Shown in pieces: positions 33,286 through 45,023 of a stretch of 64,000 nucleotides of DNA. The DNA comes from Anaeramoeba flamelloides (taxonomy: Eukaryota > Metamonada > Anaeramoebidae). The stretch spans positions 8,804,001 through 8,868,000 of the forward strand of contig JANTQA010000032.1 in the NCBI GenBank assembly GCA_027625915.1, in the 5' to 3' direction. Under the pieces are notes generated by a model that did no database searches, was not told the origin of the DNA, and saw only the letters and a program-made list of their open reading frames with translations. How positions within the stretch are numbered: position 1 is the first letter of the stretch; every line of letters begins with the position of its first letter. The position numbers and the translations under genes are program-made.

Positions 33286-36200
33286 CGAATAAAGCTTCAA
33301 AGGTAACACCATCATCAACATCACCATCACCTTCATCGTCTAACAGAGAAAATTCAGATAAGGATATAAATGCAAACATTACAAAAATAAAATTGGTAAA
33401 GAAATTAAAAGTGAACGTATACCAATTAAAAAATGCATGGTCTGTTGAAGGGATCAATAATGTAGAAAAATGGAAAGTTTGGATAAAGAAATTATCCTTG
33501 GAATTTCTAAGAAATAGCTCGGCGGTTTCAATAAGAAGTTGCAATACCTTAGCCCCCGTTTATATTCCATTAACTGAACAGTTGTTTAATGCAGCGTTTT
33601 TAAGTTGTTGGTCTGAATTAAATCAGATAAATAAAGAAAACTTTGAATTAAATTTGGAAAAGGCCTTAACTTCCACAATAATACCAGACAACATCGTGCA
33701 TATTATCTTAAATTTAACCGAATTCATGGAACATGTTGGCCAGCCCTTTTCAATTAGCTGTAAAAAATTAGGACAAATTGCACAGAGGACAAATATCTAT
33801 GCCAAGGCTTTGCATTATTTAGAAATTGAATATAGGAAAAATCCCAACAATGATATTTTAAGTTCATTGATTACCATCAATAATCAAATTCAACAGCCAG
33901 AATCCGCATACGGGATATTACAATATGCAAAAAATATTCACCAAGTTAAAATTAAAGAAACTTGGTTTGAAGAAATTAAAAGATGGGAAGATGCGTTAAA
34001 GGGTTACGAAATTTTGGAAGAAAAACAGTACAACAAAAATCATCATTATCGTATCGATTATGTTGATTATGAAAATCGTCATTTTAATAATAACAATTAT
34101 AATGATAATAACAATAATAATCATAATAATCATAATAGCAATAATAATAATAACAATAACAACAACAATAATGATAATAATTATAAAAACAATTATAATA
34201 ATGACAATTATAATATTAACAACAATTATGACTATAATAATGATTTTGAAAAGATTTTTCAAATAAAATTAGGTAAAATGAGATGCCTAAGAGCATTAGG
34301 CGCATGGGACAAATTGGAAAAATTAAGTAAAGAAACATGGAAAATTACAAATTTAAAACAAAAAAAGCAAATGTCTGAATTTGCTGCCAAATGTGCTTGG
34401 CATAAAGGAAACTGGAAATTAATGAATGAATATGTATCTGTAATGGATAATAATAGCATTGAAGGGTGCTTTTTAAGATCTGTTTTATTGCTTCACCAAA
34501 AGCAATATAATAAATCTTTACAATTCGCAGAAAGAACTAGAGAATTATTAAGTCTCGGAACCATTTCAAGGTTAAGAGAAAGTTATAGCCGTGCATATTT
34601 GGATTTTGTCGGTTATCAGCAATTATATGAAATTACAGAAGTTATTGATTATTTAAAATTGAAAAAAAAAAACAAAAATTCAAACGGATACTATGACGAA
34701 AATACAAAAAAAAAATTGAAGGTTTTTAGAGACTCCTGGAAAAAACGGTTATTAGGCGCTCAAAAAAATATGACGGTTTGGTGGGATATGCTATCAATTT
34801 ATTCAATTGTGATTCCACCCAAGAGGAACGTTGATATTTGGCTAAAATTTAGCAAAATAGCAAGAAAATCAGGCAATTATCAACTTTCTAGAAAGTTTAT
34901 TGTTGATCTCCTCAAGGATACGAAGAACCAGCAAAAATTTACCGTTTTGAAAAAACTCAAGAAAAATGAATTGAAAGATTTTGATCTTGGTAAAAAATTC
35001 CTTACTAGCAACCCACGGGTGGTGTACGCCTATTTAAAATCATTAAAAAGATCCAACCAATTACAATTATCTCTCAAGGGATTTAAATATGCAACGAAAT
35101 TGATGCCAAAGTCGAAACTAAAAAGAAAAAAAATTAATAAAAAAAATATTTTTTCCTTGAAATCCAATTTTGATTCTTCCTCAAGTAATTCCTCATCTTC
35201 CAATAATGATAATGATTATTTATCTCACAAAAAAAAAAAGGTTTCGAAACATTCAAAATCTTGGGCGTCAGAAACTTCAACTTCAACTTCGTCATCATCC
35301 GTTTCCTCATCTTCGTCATCGTCGTCGTCGTCATCATCATCATCATCATCCTCATCTTCATCATCCACATCTTCGTCTTCTTCATCTTCTTCTTTAATCT
35401 CATCTCAAAATTCTTCTTCATCAGAATTTAATTCGTCGAATTCATCTTCAATAAAATCATCAGCCATATTTAATTCAACTTCAGAAATGGATACAAATAG
35501 TTTGTCTGATATGAATTCTGTAAATTCGGATTTAGATAAAGACAATAAATTTACAAAAAAAATCATTCACAATTTTGGATATTCCAATTCAGAAATCAAT
35601 TCAGATACCCTTTCAGACTCTGAATTAAATTCAAATATTGAATCAAAATTCCATAATTACAGTTTAAAAAGTCACATGAGCGAAGATTTCGATAGTGGGA
35701 CCGAAGAAATAATTGTTGGCAACAAGGAATTAAAAAGATCAAAATATTATAATTACCGATCAATCAATTTCAAAAGGAGTAAAAAAAGGAAGCATTATAA
35801 ATATTGGAATAGAAGATTGCAAGCGAAATACTATTTTTCGTTGGGTAGTTTACAAAAAAAGGTTTTTAAAAAGCTCTCGAAGAAAAACTATAAAAAAATT
35901 CTGATTTCCTATTATCGGGCAACCAAATATGACCCAACTTGGTATAAGGCATGGATAAATTGGGCTAGGATAAATTACGAAGCGGTTTTATTCCATGAAA
36001 AAAATGAAAAAAGCCCAAATAGAAATAACTTGTTTAAAAAAACACACCATTTAATTGCTGCGATTAAGGGGTTTTTCCAATCCATTAAATTAAATCCACA
36101 GAATTCTTCAATACAGGACACCCTCAGGGTTTTGACTTTATGGTTTAGGTATGGCTCTAAAGGCGAAGTGATACAGACTTTGAAAAAGGAAATTAAACTA

Positions 36201-38324
36201 ATTTCAATCGACACCTGGCTACAGGTAATACCTCAATTAATTGCAAGAGTGAATAATAAAGTTTCTTCGATAAGAAAGCTATTGAACGAATTATTAAATC
36301 AAATCGGCAAAATTCATCCCCAGGCCTTAGTTTTCCCGCTAATTGTGGCCTCCAGATCTTTTAAGCAGCATGAAATCCAACAAAAAAATTTACAATTACA
36401 GAGAAAGCAACAGCAGAAAATTCGAAAAAGGCATTCCCTTCAACAACAACAACAACAAATAGAAGGGCAGCAGCAAGAGCAGCGAGAAGGGCAGCAGCAA
36501 GAGCATAATTTACGACTTGGGCCTAATAATCAAAAAAAGCAAATAGCAAAATGTAAATATTGTAAAGGGCATGGTTGCAATCATTGCACAAGAAATAATT
36601 TTTTAAAATCAAATTCAACACCAACACCAACTCTCACACCAACTATAATTAAAGATAATGAAGCGGAATTGATCATTGAAAAAATGAGATTAAATTATCC
36701 CAATTTGGTCAAGGAGACAGAAATGGTATCGAATGAATTAATCAGGGTATCAATTTTATGGAACGAAATTTGGCATGAGGCCTTTGAGGACACTTCAAGA
36801 TTATTTTTCAAAAAAAAAAAATATAATGAGATGATAAGTATTTTGAAGCCCTTGCATCAGCATTTAGAGAAGGGCGCACATACCAAAAATGAAAAGCAAT
36901 TTGTTCGGAATTTTGGTAGAGATTTAAAAGAAGGGTGGGCATGGTGTGAAAAGTATTTGAAGCATAAAAATAAAAAAAATTTGGAGAAGGCTTGGCAGTT
37001 TTATTATACCGTCTACAAAAAGCTTGCACAAGATTTGCCCAAGATCCACTTTTTAAAGCTCAAGCAAGTCTCGGGGAATTTAGATCGAGCAAATAACTTG
37101 CAATTGTCTATACCGGGCACCTATCAGCCCAATAAAGACATTATCAAAATTATGAAATTTTCATCACGGCTAGATATTATCCCCTCAAAGCAAAGACCCC
37201 GAAAGTTGAAACTCTTGGGTAACAACGGCAGAACTTATCAATTTCTATTGAAGGGGCACGAAGACTTACGGCAAGATGAACGCGTGATGCAATTGTTCGG
37301 GTTGGTGAATAGTCTATTAAATGCCAACCCCACAACCTCCAAGCAAACAATAAGCATCCAAAGGTATGCTGCAGTGCCTCTTTCGGTCAATAGCGGCTTG
37401 ATTGGCTGGGTGCCCAACTCTGATACCTTGCATAGCCTGATCAGGGATTACCGAAGAGCTAGAAACATTATTGTCAATATCGAATATCAGAATTTAATCA
37501 AGATCGCACCCAATTTTGAAAAATTGCAGCCACTGCAAAAATTGGAAGTTTTCAACCAAGCCCTCCAACTGACAAACGCGCAGGATATTGCGCAGATATT
37601 GTGGCTAAAATCCTCAAATTCCGAATCCTGGCTAGACAGGAGAACAACGTATACACACTCGATGGCAGTCATGTCGATGGTTGGCTACATTTTAGGCCTG
37701 GGTGACAGACACCCCAACAACTTGATGCTGAATAAATATTCGGGCAAGATCGTTCACATTGACTTTGGCGATTGCTTCGAAGTCGCAATGGAAAGAGATC
37801 TTTTCCCAGAAAAGATCCCCTTTAGATTGACGCCAATGATCGTCAATGCAATGGAAATTAGTGGTACAGAGGGCGCATTTAAATATACTTGCAATAATGT
37901 TATGAAATTATTAAGAGATAACAAGGATTCACTAATGGCAATTTTAGAAGCCTTTGTTTTTGATCCCTTAGTGGATTGGAAATTAATTACAGATGATGAA
38001 AATAGTCATATAGACAATATCAATAGCAATAGCAATAGCAATAGCAATAAGAGTAAAAAGAATCTTAAAAATGGCAAGGCTAAACCCCAATACAATTTAG
38101 TAAGAGTGGACAGCCAATATAGTCTTAACGTCACATCATCTGTTACTCAATTAAATCAAACTGCAATTAGGGTCATGAAGCGAATATCAAATAAATTGAC
38201 AGGAAGGGATTTTGATATAAATACTAAACTAATCGTAAAAAATCAAGTTGACAAATTAATTAAACAGGCTACTTCAAATGAAAACTTGTGCCAATGCTAT
38301 GTCGGTTGGTGCCCATTTTGGTAA
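26276..38324 (+). CDS. tor: TOR (target of rapamycin) serine/threonine kinase, two exons
   Basis: Exons 26276-26974 and 29904-38324 encode about 3039 residues, against about 2550 in human mTOR. The phase 0 junction restores a match to the human order: NEALYKKAKM, then GLITNNLISIHGSMLVFGQL (human IHGALL... region). N-terminal HEAT repeats carry a polyQ insert (31743-31830). The FAT region is interrupted by an Asn tract (34086-34240) and a Ser-rich, acidic block (35165-35480). The FRB domain (about residue 2510) has LIRVSILWNEIWHEAFEDTS. The PIKK kinase domain has LKGHEDLRQDERVMQLFG, GLGDRHPNNLML and HIDFGDCFEVA, all catalytic residues present. The FATC end reads LIKQATSNENLCQCYVGWCP, then FW and stop. 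It should act in TORC1/TORC2-like complexes controlling growth. An unusual CXXCXGXG knuckle precedes FRB. Start: first ATG, opening HEAT-like helices. Confidence 0.95.
26975..29903 (+). other. TOR intron 1, 2929 bp
   Basis: Donor GTAATT follows codon ATG (26972-26974); acceptor TTTAAAG ends at 29903. Reading then resumes in phase 0 with GGTTTAATAACAAATAATTT. The frame is open from 29874, and the ATG at 29943 is internal, not a start. The intron contains a MITE D fragment (28480-28575) and otherwise AT-rich DNA; no other exon was seen in it. Confidence 0.75.
28480..28575. repeat. MITE D-like fragment with short tandem repeat, in TOR intron
   Basis: Contains three copies of a roughly 12-base unit of the form AAAGGAAAATGA, then a CTTCAAATACCAGTATTAT end resembling the right end of MITE family D. 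The left end is diverged. Confidence 0.4.
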
Positions 38325-40944
38325 TTTTTATTATTTTATTAGAAACTTTTATAATCATAAATTATTGTAAATTTATCATATTTTTTTATTTATCTCAAAA
38401 TTAAATTTAATCACTGAACAAAAAATAATTATTTCAAAATTTTAATTATTGAAAATTTTTTTTAACCTTTAATATTTTTTTCAGAAATTGTTACTACTGT
38501 TTAAATATTTGAAACAAATTTAATAAAATTCTCTTTCCGGTTTTAATCAAGAAAGATATTGAAAAAAATTTCCTTGTGGAAATCATTTTTTTTTTTTTGT
38601 TTTTTTTTTTTTTTTGAGTATTTCTTTTGAATTTCAAAAATTACAGTAATTAGGATTCGTTAACTTGTTCTATAGTTTTACTAAAAATATTAACCGAGTA
38701 ACAAGGATCGAAAATTCATTTTTCATGAAATTTTTATTGGGTCAATTCTATGAGGTTTATTAAATCAAGGTGAAAAAGAATTTAATATTACTCATAAAAA
38801 GTTTGGAATACACTTTTTATAAGTATTCAGTTGTAGGAAAAATAAAAAAAAAACTTTAATTGAAAAATTCAGATCCAATTTTGTTTTAAATTTTTTGTTC
38901 TTTTTGTTATTTTATATGATTTTTATGTATCTATCAAATCTCCAATTCAAAATTTTTGACATACCAAAATTCAATATTTTGAAAAAAAAATCTTATTTAT
39001 TCAATTCGAGAAGAAATACCAAATCAGAGGTCATTCACTAATTGAAATGTTAACAATTGTTTATAAATTACAATACTAACAAAACAAAAAAAATAAATGA
39101 TTTTCAAAACAAATAAATTATTGGTGTTCAAATTTTTGGAAATAGCAAAACAAAAAAAATACACTAGTAAATATGTTGAAATTTTATTAGGAATATTTAT
39201 TGATCACTAGATTAGATATCATTAACTAAATTTATTTAAGTTTTTCTCTTTTGTACAACTCAACTTTAAACTAGTATCAATTTTTGTAAAAAAAAGTTTG
39301 GATCGGACCCAACCAGTTACTTAATTTAAAAAAGAAATGAAAACATAAGGTTAAAGATGAAAAAATGATTTTCATATTTGATTAAAATCAAAATTATTTT
39401 CAATTTGAATGAAATTGCATTATTGGGATACTTTTAACTATTTTAAACGGGTGGAAAAAATTTCGAATTTTAGTTTATTTTCTATATCAGATTTTGTTAA
39501 AGAGTAAGAAAGTGGAAATATTTTATCCTATTTAATAATTTTTCTTATCTGGTTTGGCTAGAAAGTTTTGAAAATCAATATTTGGTTAAATTCGTTTTTT
39601 TTTAGTAGAGAATTGACAGTGTAATGATTGCTTTAATTGTTGCAATTTTTTCTTGTTGAAAGTTAAAATTTTATTTAATTTCTGTTTTCTTAAAAGTAAA
39701 CCTCATTTCTCTCAAAATGGACCAGACAAAATGAAAAATTGGATTATTTTTTTGAATCTGTCAAACTAAGATTATTATCTAAATAAGAGAAATAATAAAA
39801 ATCGGATTAGAGCCGATAATTATTAACTAAATACTTCAACAAATCATAAATTTCATTAAAAAATATTTGGTAAAAAAAAATTAATTCCCTATCATTGAAA
39901 CCTCTCTTGCAAAATTACTCACTTTCTTTGGAAAATGAAAATTTTTGATAATAAGATTCTTTAATTGTAAATGTTTTCATTTGAAACAAAAATACAAATC
40001 CCCAACTTTTCTTAAGGTTAATTTGAAGTCTCAAATATTTTTTTTTTGAAATTTACTTTTTAAAATATAAAAAAAGGAAGAAAAGAAATTTACATTCATT
40101 TAAAAAAAAATGAAAAAAAAAACATACAAGCTAAATTAAAATAAACACATAAAAAAAAATTAAAAAAAAAAATGAGAAAAAATGATTTTGATCTAAAAAT
40201 TGAAAATTTATTTTGAGAAGAATAATAAATTTACCTCATAGAATATTTTTATTTCTTCAATAAAACTAGGCTCCTTTATCTAATAAAGATTTTAAATACA
40301 ATTGAGAAAAAAAATTTCTTATGGGATTAGGTTCTTTCCCCAGAGAAGTTTACATGTAAATTATGTTGTTATTGGTGTAAATGATAAATGTTACTTGGTT
40401 TGGATTTCTATAAAAAATATTAGTAAAACAGCACTATTAGACAATTTTATTAATTAAAAAAAAGATCCTTTTAATAATCAAAAATACCAGAATATTAGAA
40501 ATAAAATATATCTTACAAGAAAAAAATTAAGGACCCCATTATCAATAATCGGTTTTAATAGTAGAATAATACCTTTCTTAAATTTACTCTCAATGTTGAT
40601 TAGTCAAAAAAATTCTATTTTTAATAAAAATGTAAGAATTGTCAATAGATTATTACAACAAATTATTTTCTGAAATATCAGATATAGGTCGAAAAAAAAC
40701 TGGGTTTTATTAAACAGAAACAAAACTAATCTTTAATTGGGGTTTGATTTTAATGATTATTGAGTTAATCTTTGAAATAAAATAATTGAAAAAATAGTTT
40801 CTCTTGGAGTTCTAAATATGAATTATAAAATCCTGGAATGCTTTAATTTTGGTTTTCTAATATTTTTTTTTAGGTAAATTAATTAAAAATAAAATATATT
40901 AACGGATTTTATTTTATTTTGTTATTATTAAATAAAATCTATTA
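38325..40944. other. Intergenic, AT-rich, nothing recognised
   Basis: 2.6 kb between TOR and the MITE cluster. Poly-T (38588-38617) and poly-A runs. A stretch near 40360-40390 (TTGTTATTGGTGTAAATGAT) resembles the outer part of the inverted-repeat element at 43095-43120, and may be a fragment of it. Confidence 0.45.
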
Positions 40945-41433
40945 GAGCAGTGAAAAAAATACCGGACATGAAAAAAATCCCGGAAAAGATTTTTAATTGT
41001 GAATATTAGTAAAATTATTATGTAATTTCAGCTATTTACGATCAAATTCCTTTTTTTAAGAATCGAACTTTTTCAATTATAACCCCCCCACTTATTAGAA
41101 TGATGATTGATGAAATCATACTTGTTCAAAACACCATTCAACCAATCAAAAAACAAGAAGAAAGATTATCATTTTCCAAACTCTAGTAAACCTCAATAAA
41201 ACGGGATTGTTTTTCAAAAAAAGTTGATCAACATATGGCTATCAAACAATTACTCAAGTTTTCTAGAGACACCTTACTTTGATGATCTTTAGGTAGGTTT
41301 ATTACTAATCTCATAAAAAAATTAGTTATTTATAATAAGGATTTCATTGAAATTAGACAAAAATTTTACTAATATTCACAATTAAAAATCTTGTCAGGGA
41401 TTTTTTTCATGTCAGGTATTTTTTTCCCTACTA
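40945..41433. mobile_element. MITE family B, 489 bp, 68-bp inverted ends
   Basis: Left end GTGAAAAAAATACCGGACATG, then AAAAAAATCCCGG and GATTTTTAATTGTGAATATT. The right end is the near complement (GGGAAAAAAATACCTGACATG read inwards). TA lies outside both ends (40943-40944, 41434-41435). The middle matches 780-1110. No coding capacity. Confidence 0.75.
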
Positions 41434-41764
41434 TACTTTATTTTCAATAATATTTATAATAGATTTTTTTAGAGACATTTGTTAATAATGGATTTCACCA
41501 TTGTTTAATTTTATTATTGTATACATTATATATAGATAAATCTATTGTGAAACTAATCCTTATGAATAAAAGCATTTTTATTATTTTAGCAACAGAGATT
41601 AAACTGTTTTTTCAACTTTTCGGTCTTATTATTACTCAAAGTATACCATTTTAAACAGCTAAAGGAAAAAAATATTTCTATTAGGTACTAACCATTTTTA
41701 CACAATAAAATCAATAAATTCAACAAATAGATATAATAATTTTCAATTTTTTTTTGATATATTT

Positions 41765-42026
41765 CCCTAATGAAAAAAAAATTTTTTTAGCATTTTATAA
41801 ACATGTTGTAAAGGTATTATAAACGTTTAAAATGTTATAAAATTTTATAATAAAAACTTTTATAACATAAATTTTGGTTATAAACTGTGTTATAAAATTT
41901 ATAACATGTTATAAGCCTGTTATAAGAATATTTTTTTCAAAAAATATTGAAAAAATCATCATACAAAAGGAAATTTTGTTATAAAAATGTTATATAGATG
42001 TTATAAAAAAAGTTTTTTCATTAGGG
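41765..42026. mobile_element. MITE family E, 262 bp, TTATAA-rich
   Basis: Ends CCCTAATGAAAAAA and TTTTTTCATTAGGG are inverted repeats. The interior is built from many copies of TGTTATAA and its complement (for example AACATGTTATAAGCCTGTTA), so it can fold extensively. T-rich flanks on both sides. Only this copy was seen. Confidence 0.7.
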
Positions 42027-42094
42027 TTTGTATTTTTTATAATTAACGGTCATATTTTAATATAATATAAAACGATAGAGGGGGGTGGGTATGA

Positions 42095-42560
42095 GTGGAT
42101 TTGGTATATTCAGAAAATTAAATTGTAAACCATTTTCCTTTAGAAGGGGACAACTTGTTATACATAAATTATTTTTGTTTAAATGGGGATAAAGAATTAA
42201 ATAATTAATTTTAGATTTTTCAAAATTGAAATCATTATTTTAAAATTTTATCATATTATACTTATCTTATTTTATTTCAATTTTTTATTTAATTAGTAAT
42301 TCAATTTTTTTTATTATTATAAAATCGGTAGTCACTTAGTAAAAAATCTGTTATTCTATTTTTCTTGAAACTCTGAGAATTATTTGTGAAATATCAAATT
42401 TATTTCTATTGGAATTTTCATCTGATCTTTAATTAAAAATCAAAATAACCTTGTTGTTTTTCTCAATAAGTAGAAAAAAATTTTTTTTATCAATTGTTTT
42501 GTAAATATTTTGATTTAAAAAAATTACTTTAAAAGGGAATCAAATATTCTTTTATGTTTA
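42095..42560. repeat. Dispersed repeat family R, inverted copy
   Basis: As reverse complement it shares GAGAAAAACAACAAGGTTAT, ATGATTTCAATTTTGAAAAAT and a GGAAAATGGTTTACAATTT end with the copies at 3015-4110, 16942-17400 and 23470-24110. Confidence 0.45.
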
Positions 42561-43125
42561 TTCTTCTAATTGTTACTTTTTTGGTTTTTTAAAGGTCATT
42601 TTTGAAATAATTTATAATTGTAATTTTGATAAAGCACCCTTAAACTAAAGAAAATTAGTTTCAAAAAGCAAGAACGTTGTTAGGAAAAGAAAAGGAAAGT
42701 GTAAAATTAATAAAAAATCGATATATAAACAAGCCACAACATCTTCAATGTTTTATTAACTGGTTTTTTATTTTTATTTAAAAATTTTAATTTCTTGAAC
42801 AAATTTCCTCTCTCTTTTATGCCTATTAGAACAGTATCACTGTTGATAAAATATATTAAAATTTCTTGAAAAAATTTCAAAATTATTACATCTATTTATT
42901 GAATTTATTGATTTTATTGTGAAAAAATGGTTAGTGCCTGTTAGAAATAGTTTGATCCATTAATTGTTTAATATTGTATACTTTGAGAAATTATAAAACC
43001 GAAAAGTTGAAAAAACATTTTAATCTCTGTTGTGATATCATTAAAAAGGGTTTTATTTTGGGGGTTAGTGTCACCATAAATTTCGATATTATAAATATGT
43101 TGTAATTGGGTGTAAATGATATTAG

Positions 43126-43883
43126 TGCCGCCAAGAATCAAATAATTCTAAAAAATCTATTAAAAATCTTATTTCACAATAAATTATTAGATTTTTTACT
43201 ATGATCACAATTAAAAATTATCATTTTGAATTTTATAAAATTACCTTTTCCAAATTTAAAAATGAGAAACTTAAAATAATAGTTTTTCCTATATTTACGA
43301 TTTCAATATCTAGAACTTACCAAGTAACTCTTTTTTACTTTTAAATTTCAAAGATTAACTCAATAATCATCATATTAAAAAAGAGAAATAAATGATTGAT
43401 TTTTATTTCCTTTTTATGAATTCTAGTTGTCGTTTCAAATTTACAAACAATTAATGGAAAATAATTTGTAAAAATAATCAATTGGGTTAATTATTTATAT
43501 TTTTTGTAAATAAATAGAATTTTTTCCAACTAATCTACATTTTGATATAAATTTAAGAAAGATATTTTTCAACTTTTAAATCTGAATATTAGTAACTCAG
43601 CCCTTAAATTGTCTCAAAATTAAGATTTTTTTTAAAAAGTTGGGCACTTTATATTAATATAAGGATAATTTTTAAATAAGATAAGATCAAAAAAATAGTA
43701 TTATTTCACAAATCGACTTTTTTAGATGACATTTAGACTCTGGAAAACTAAAATGTTTTACATTCAACTAGAAACATATTTTACTTTTCGGGTTCTTGGT
43801 AGCCAACATTAGGATCTTATATACTCAATTTTTTCAATGTATTCTTCGACTTTTTCATTTTTTTTTCAAATTTTTTTTTACGA
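43126..43883. other. Intergenic upstream of the Rogdi gene
   Basis: AT-rich DNA; nothing recognised apart from TTATATACTC at 43817-43826, a possible TATA-like element about 60 bp before the next ATG. Confidence 0.4.
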
Positions 43884-45023
43884 ATGACTGAAGAATTAGA
43901 ACAGCAATGGTATATTCAAAACAAAGTATCAGTGCTATCTACAAAACTTCAAAGCCTTCTTGAAGATTGTATTGATTATTTAAATCGGGCGTTTAATGAT
44001 TCACAAGATCACACAATCGAAGAAATAAACGAAAAAGACAGCAAGAAAAATCAAAAAAAAAATGAAAAAAAAACAAATCTTGAACAAAACAAAGTTCTTT
44101 ACTCTTCTTCCGAAAAAGAAAAAGAAAAAGAAAAAGAAAAAGAAAAAGAAAGTTACAAAGAAAAACAAAAAGAAAATGAAAGGGAAAAGGATGAGGAAAA
44201 AAAAAAAACAACACCCAAATTACAAAAAAACTCAAAAACGAAAATCACAAAAATCCAAAAACAAAAACAAACTCAAAACAAGAAAAAAAAAAAAATTGAA
44301 AAGAAAGAAACGGAGAACAGTATATTAAAATCAATGCAAACAAATGTGGTAATGTTAAATTTACATAAGGGGCATATTACAGGCAATATGACAATTAACG
44401 AATATAAGATCATTCATGCAGATTTGCAATTAGCTGTAATTGATCACAAATCTGGAAAAAGAAAAACTGTAAGCACATCCGTTATGGGCGAGATACCTTT
44501 CATTTTGCGGCAGGTACAGGACGCAAGGCAGTATTTAAAGTTGGCTCTCATTGATTTGAATACCCTATCTCAACAAGGCAAAAGGGAAATACGCACTGTT
44601 GAGAAGATGGGTGTCCTTCTGAATGTTGTAAAAAAGATCTTAAGGAGGCTCAATGTTGCAAGGAATGCCTTAGAATTGCATAACTATGATGTTTTCCCCT
44701 ATTCCCAAACCTCTGATATTTATTTCCAGCAATTGCACCTCAAAAACGTCGTTATCGACATCCTAATTGAAAACGATTGCCTTTTGGTGCGTGCTCATTC
44801 CTATAAGGTTTTGACACAAGGCTTTGCTGAAGACAAAACAGTTGGAAACTCAATGATCGGCGCAACAGTAAATTACCATAACAAACTAATTGAAGTAACA
44901 GATGAAATAGAATCAAGATTTTTTTTGCCAAATATTAAATTTTTTAGAAACACACTCGCCAAGGCACTCGAATTAATAAGACAGCTGACAGAAAATATCG
45001 AAGTTTTATGTTCAGGATTTTAA
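43884..45023 (+). CDS. rogdi: Rogdi/RAV2 homologue, V-ATPase assembly (RAVE) subunit
   Basis: One exon, 379 residues; animal Rogdi is about 290. The start MTEELEQQWYIQNKVSVLST and LQSLLEDC matches the Rogdi N-terminal helix (LEEEVHAVLKQLQDILKE in the family). Residues about 47-150 are a K/E/Q low-complexity insertion. The core then follows family order: VVMLNLHKGHITGNMTINEY (family VLTLQGDALSQADVNL), ILRQVQDARQYLKLALIDL (family QQIQDARNHVSQAIYLL), LLNVVKKILRRLNVARNAL and FPYSQTSDIYFQQLHLKN (family FAPALPSDLLVNVYI). Rogdi binds DMXL/WDR7-type proteins in RAVE, which reassembles V1 and Vo of the vacuolar ATPase. The low-complexity loop between helix 1 and the core is the only unusual part. A nonsense-free frame and family order make this call firm. 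Confidence 0.85.
   Translation: MTEELEQQWYIQNKVSVLSTKLQSLLEDCIDYLNRAFNDSQDHTIEEINEKDSKKNQKKNEKKTNLEQNKVLYSSSEKEKEKEKEKEKESYKEKQKENEREKDEEKKKTTPKLQKNSKTKITKIQKQKQTQNKKKKKIEKKETENSILKSMQTNVVMLNLHKGHITGNMTINEYKIIHADLQLAVIDHKSGKRKTVSTSVMGEIPFILRQVQDARQYLKLALIDLNTLSQQGKREIRTVEKMGVLLNVVKKILRRLNVARNALELHNYDVFPYSQTSDIYFQQLHLKNVVIDILIENDCLLVRAHSYKVLTQGFAEDKTVGNSMIGATVNYHNKLIEVTDEIESRFFLPNIKFFRNTLAKALELIRQLTENIEVLCSGF

Larger units (their letters stand above)
41520..43125. mobile_element. Composite region bounded by ~240-bp inverted repeats
   Basis: 41590-41760 and 42860-43045 are near complements: for example AACAGAGATTAAACTGTTTT, TTCAACTTTTCGGTCTTAT and TTAGGTACTAACCATTTTTA each recur inverted. Weaker pairing continues outwards to about 41520 and 43125. 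The 1.1 kb between holds a MITE (41765-42026) and an inverted repeat R copy (42095-42560). No transposase is left. Either a non-autonomous element with long inverted ends that collected insertions, or an inverted duplication. Confidence 0.6.

Noticed and set aside
34060-34266. Ile-rich frames on both strands inside TOR
   Set aside because: Shadows of the AAT/AAC repeat coding for Asn in TOR.
29943-38324. TOR as a gene starting at the ATG at 29943
   Set aside because: The open frame continues upstream to 29874, codes for the conserved IHGS stretch just before that ATG, and joins in phase to the N-terminal HEAT exon at 26276-26974.
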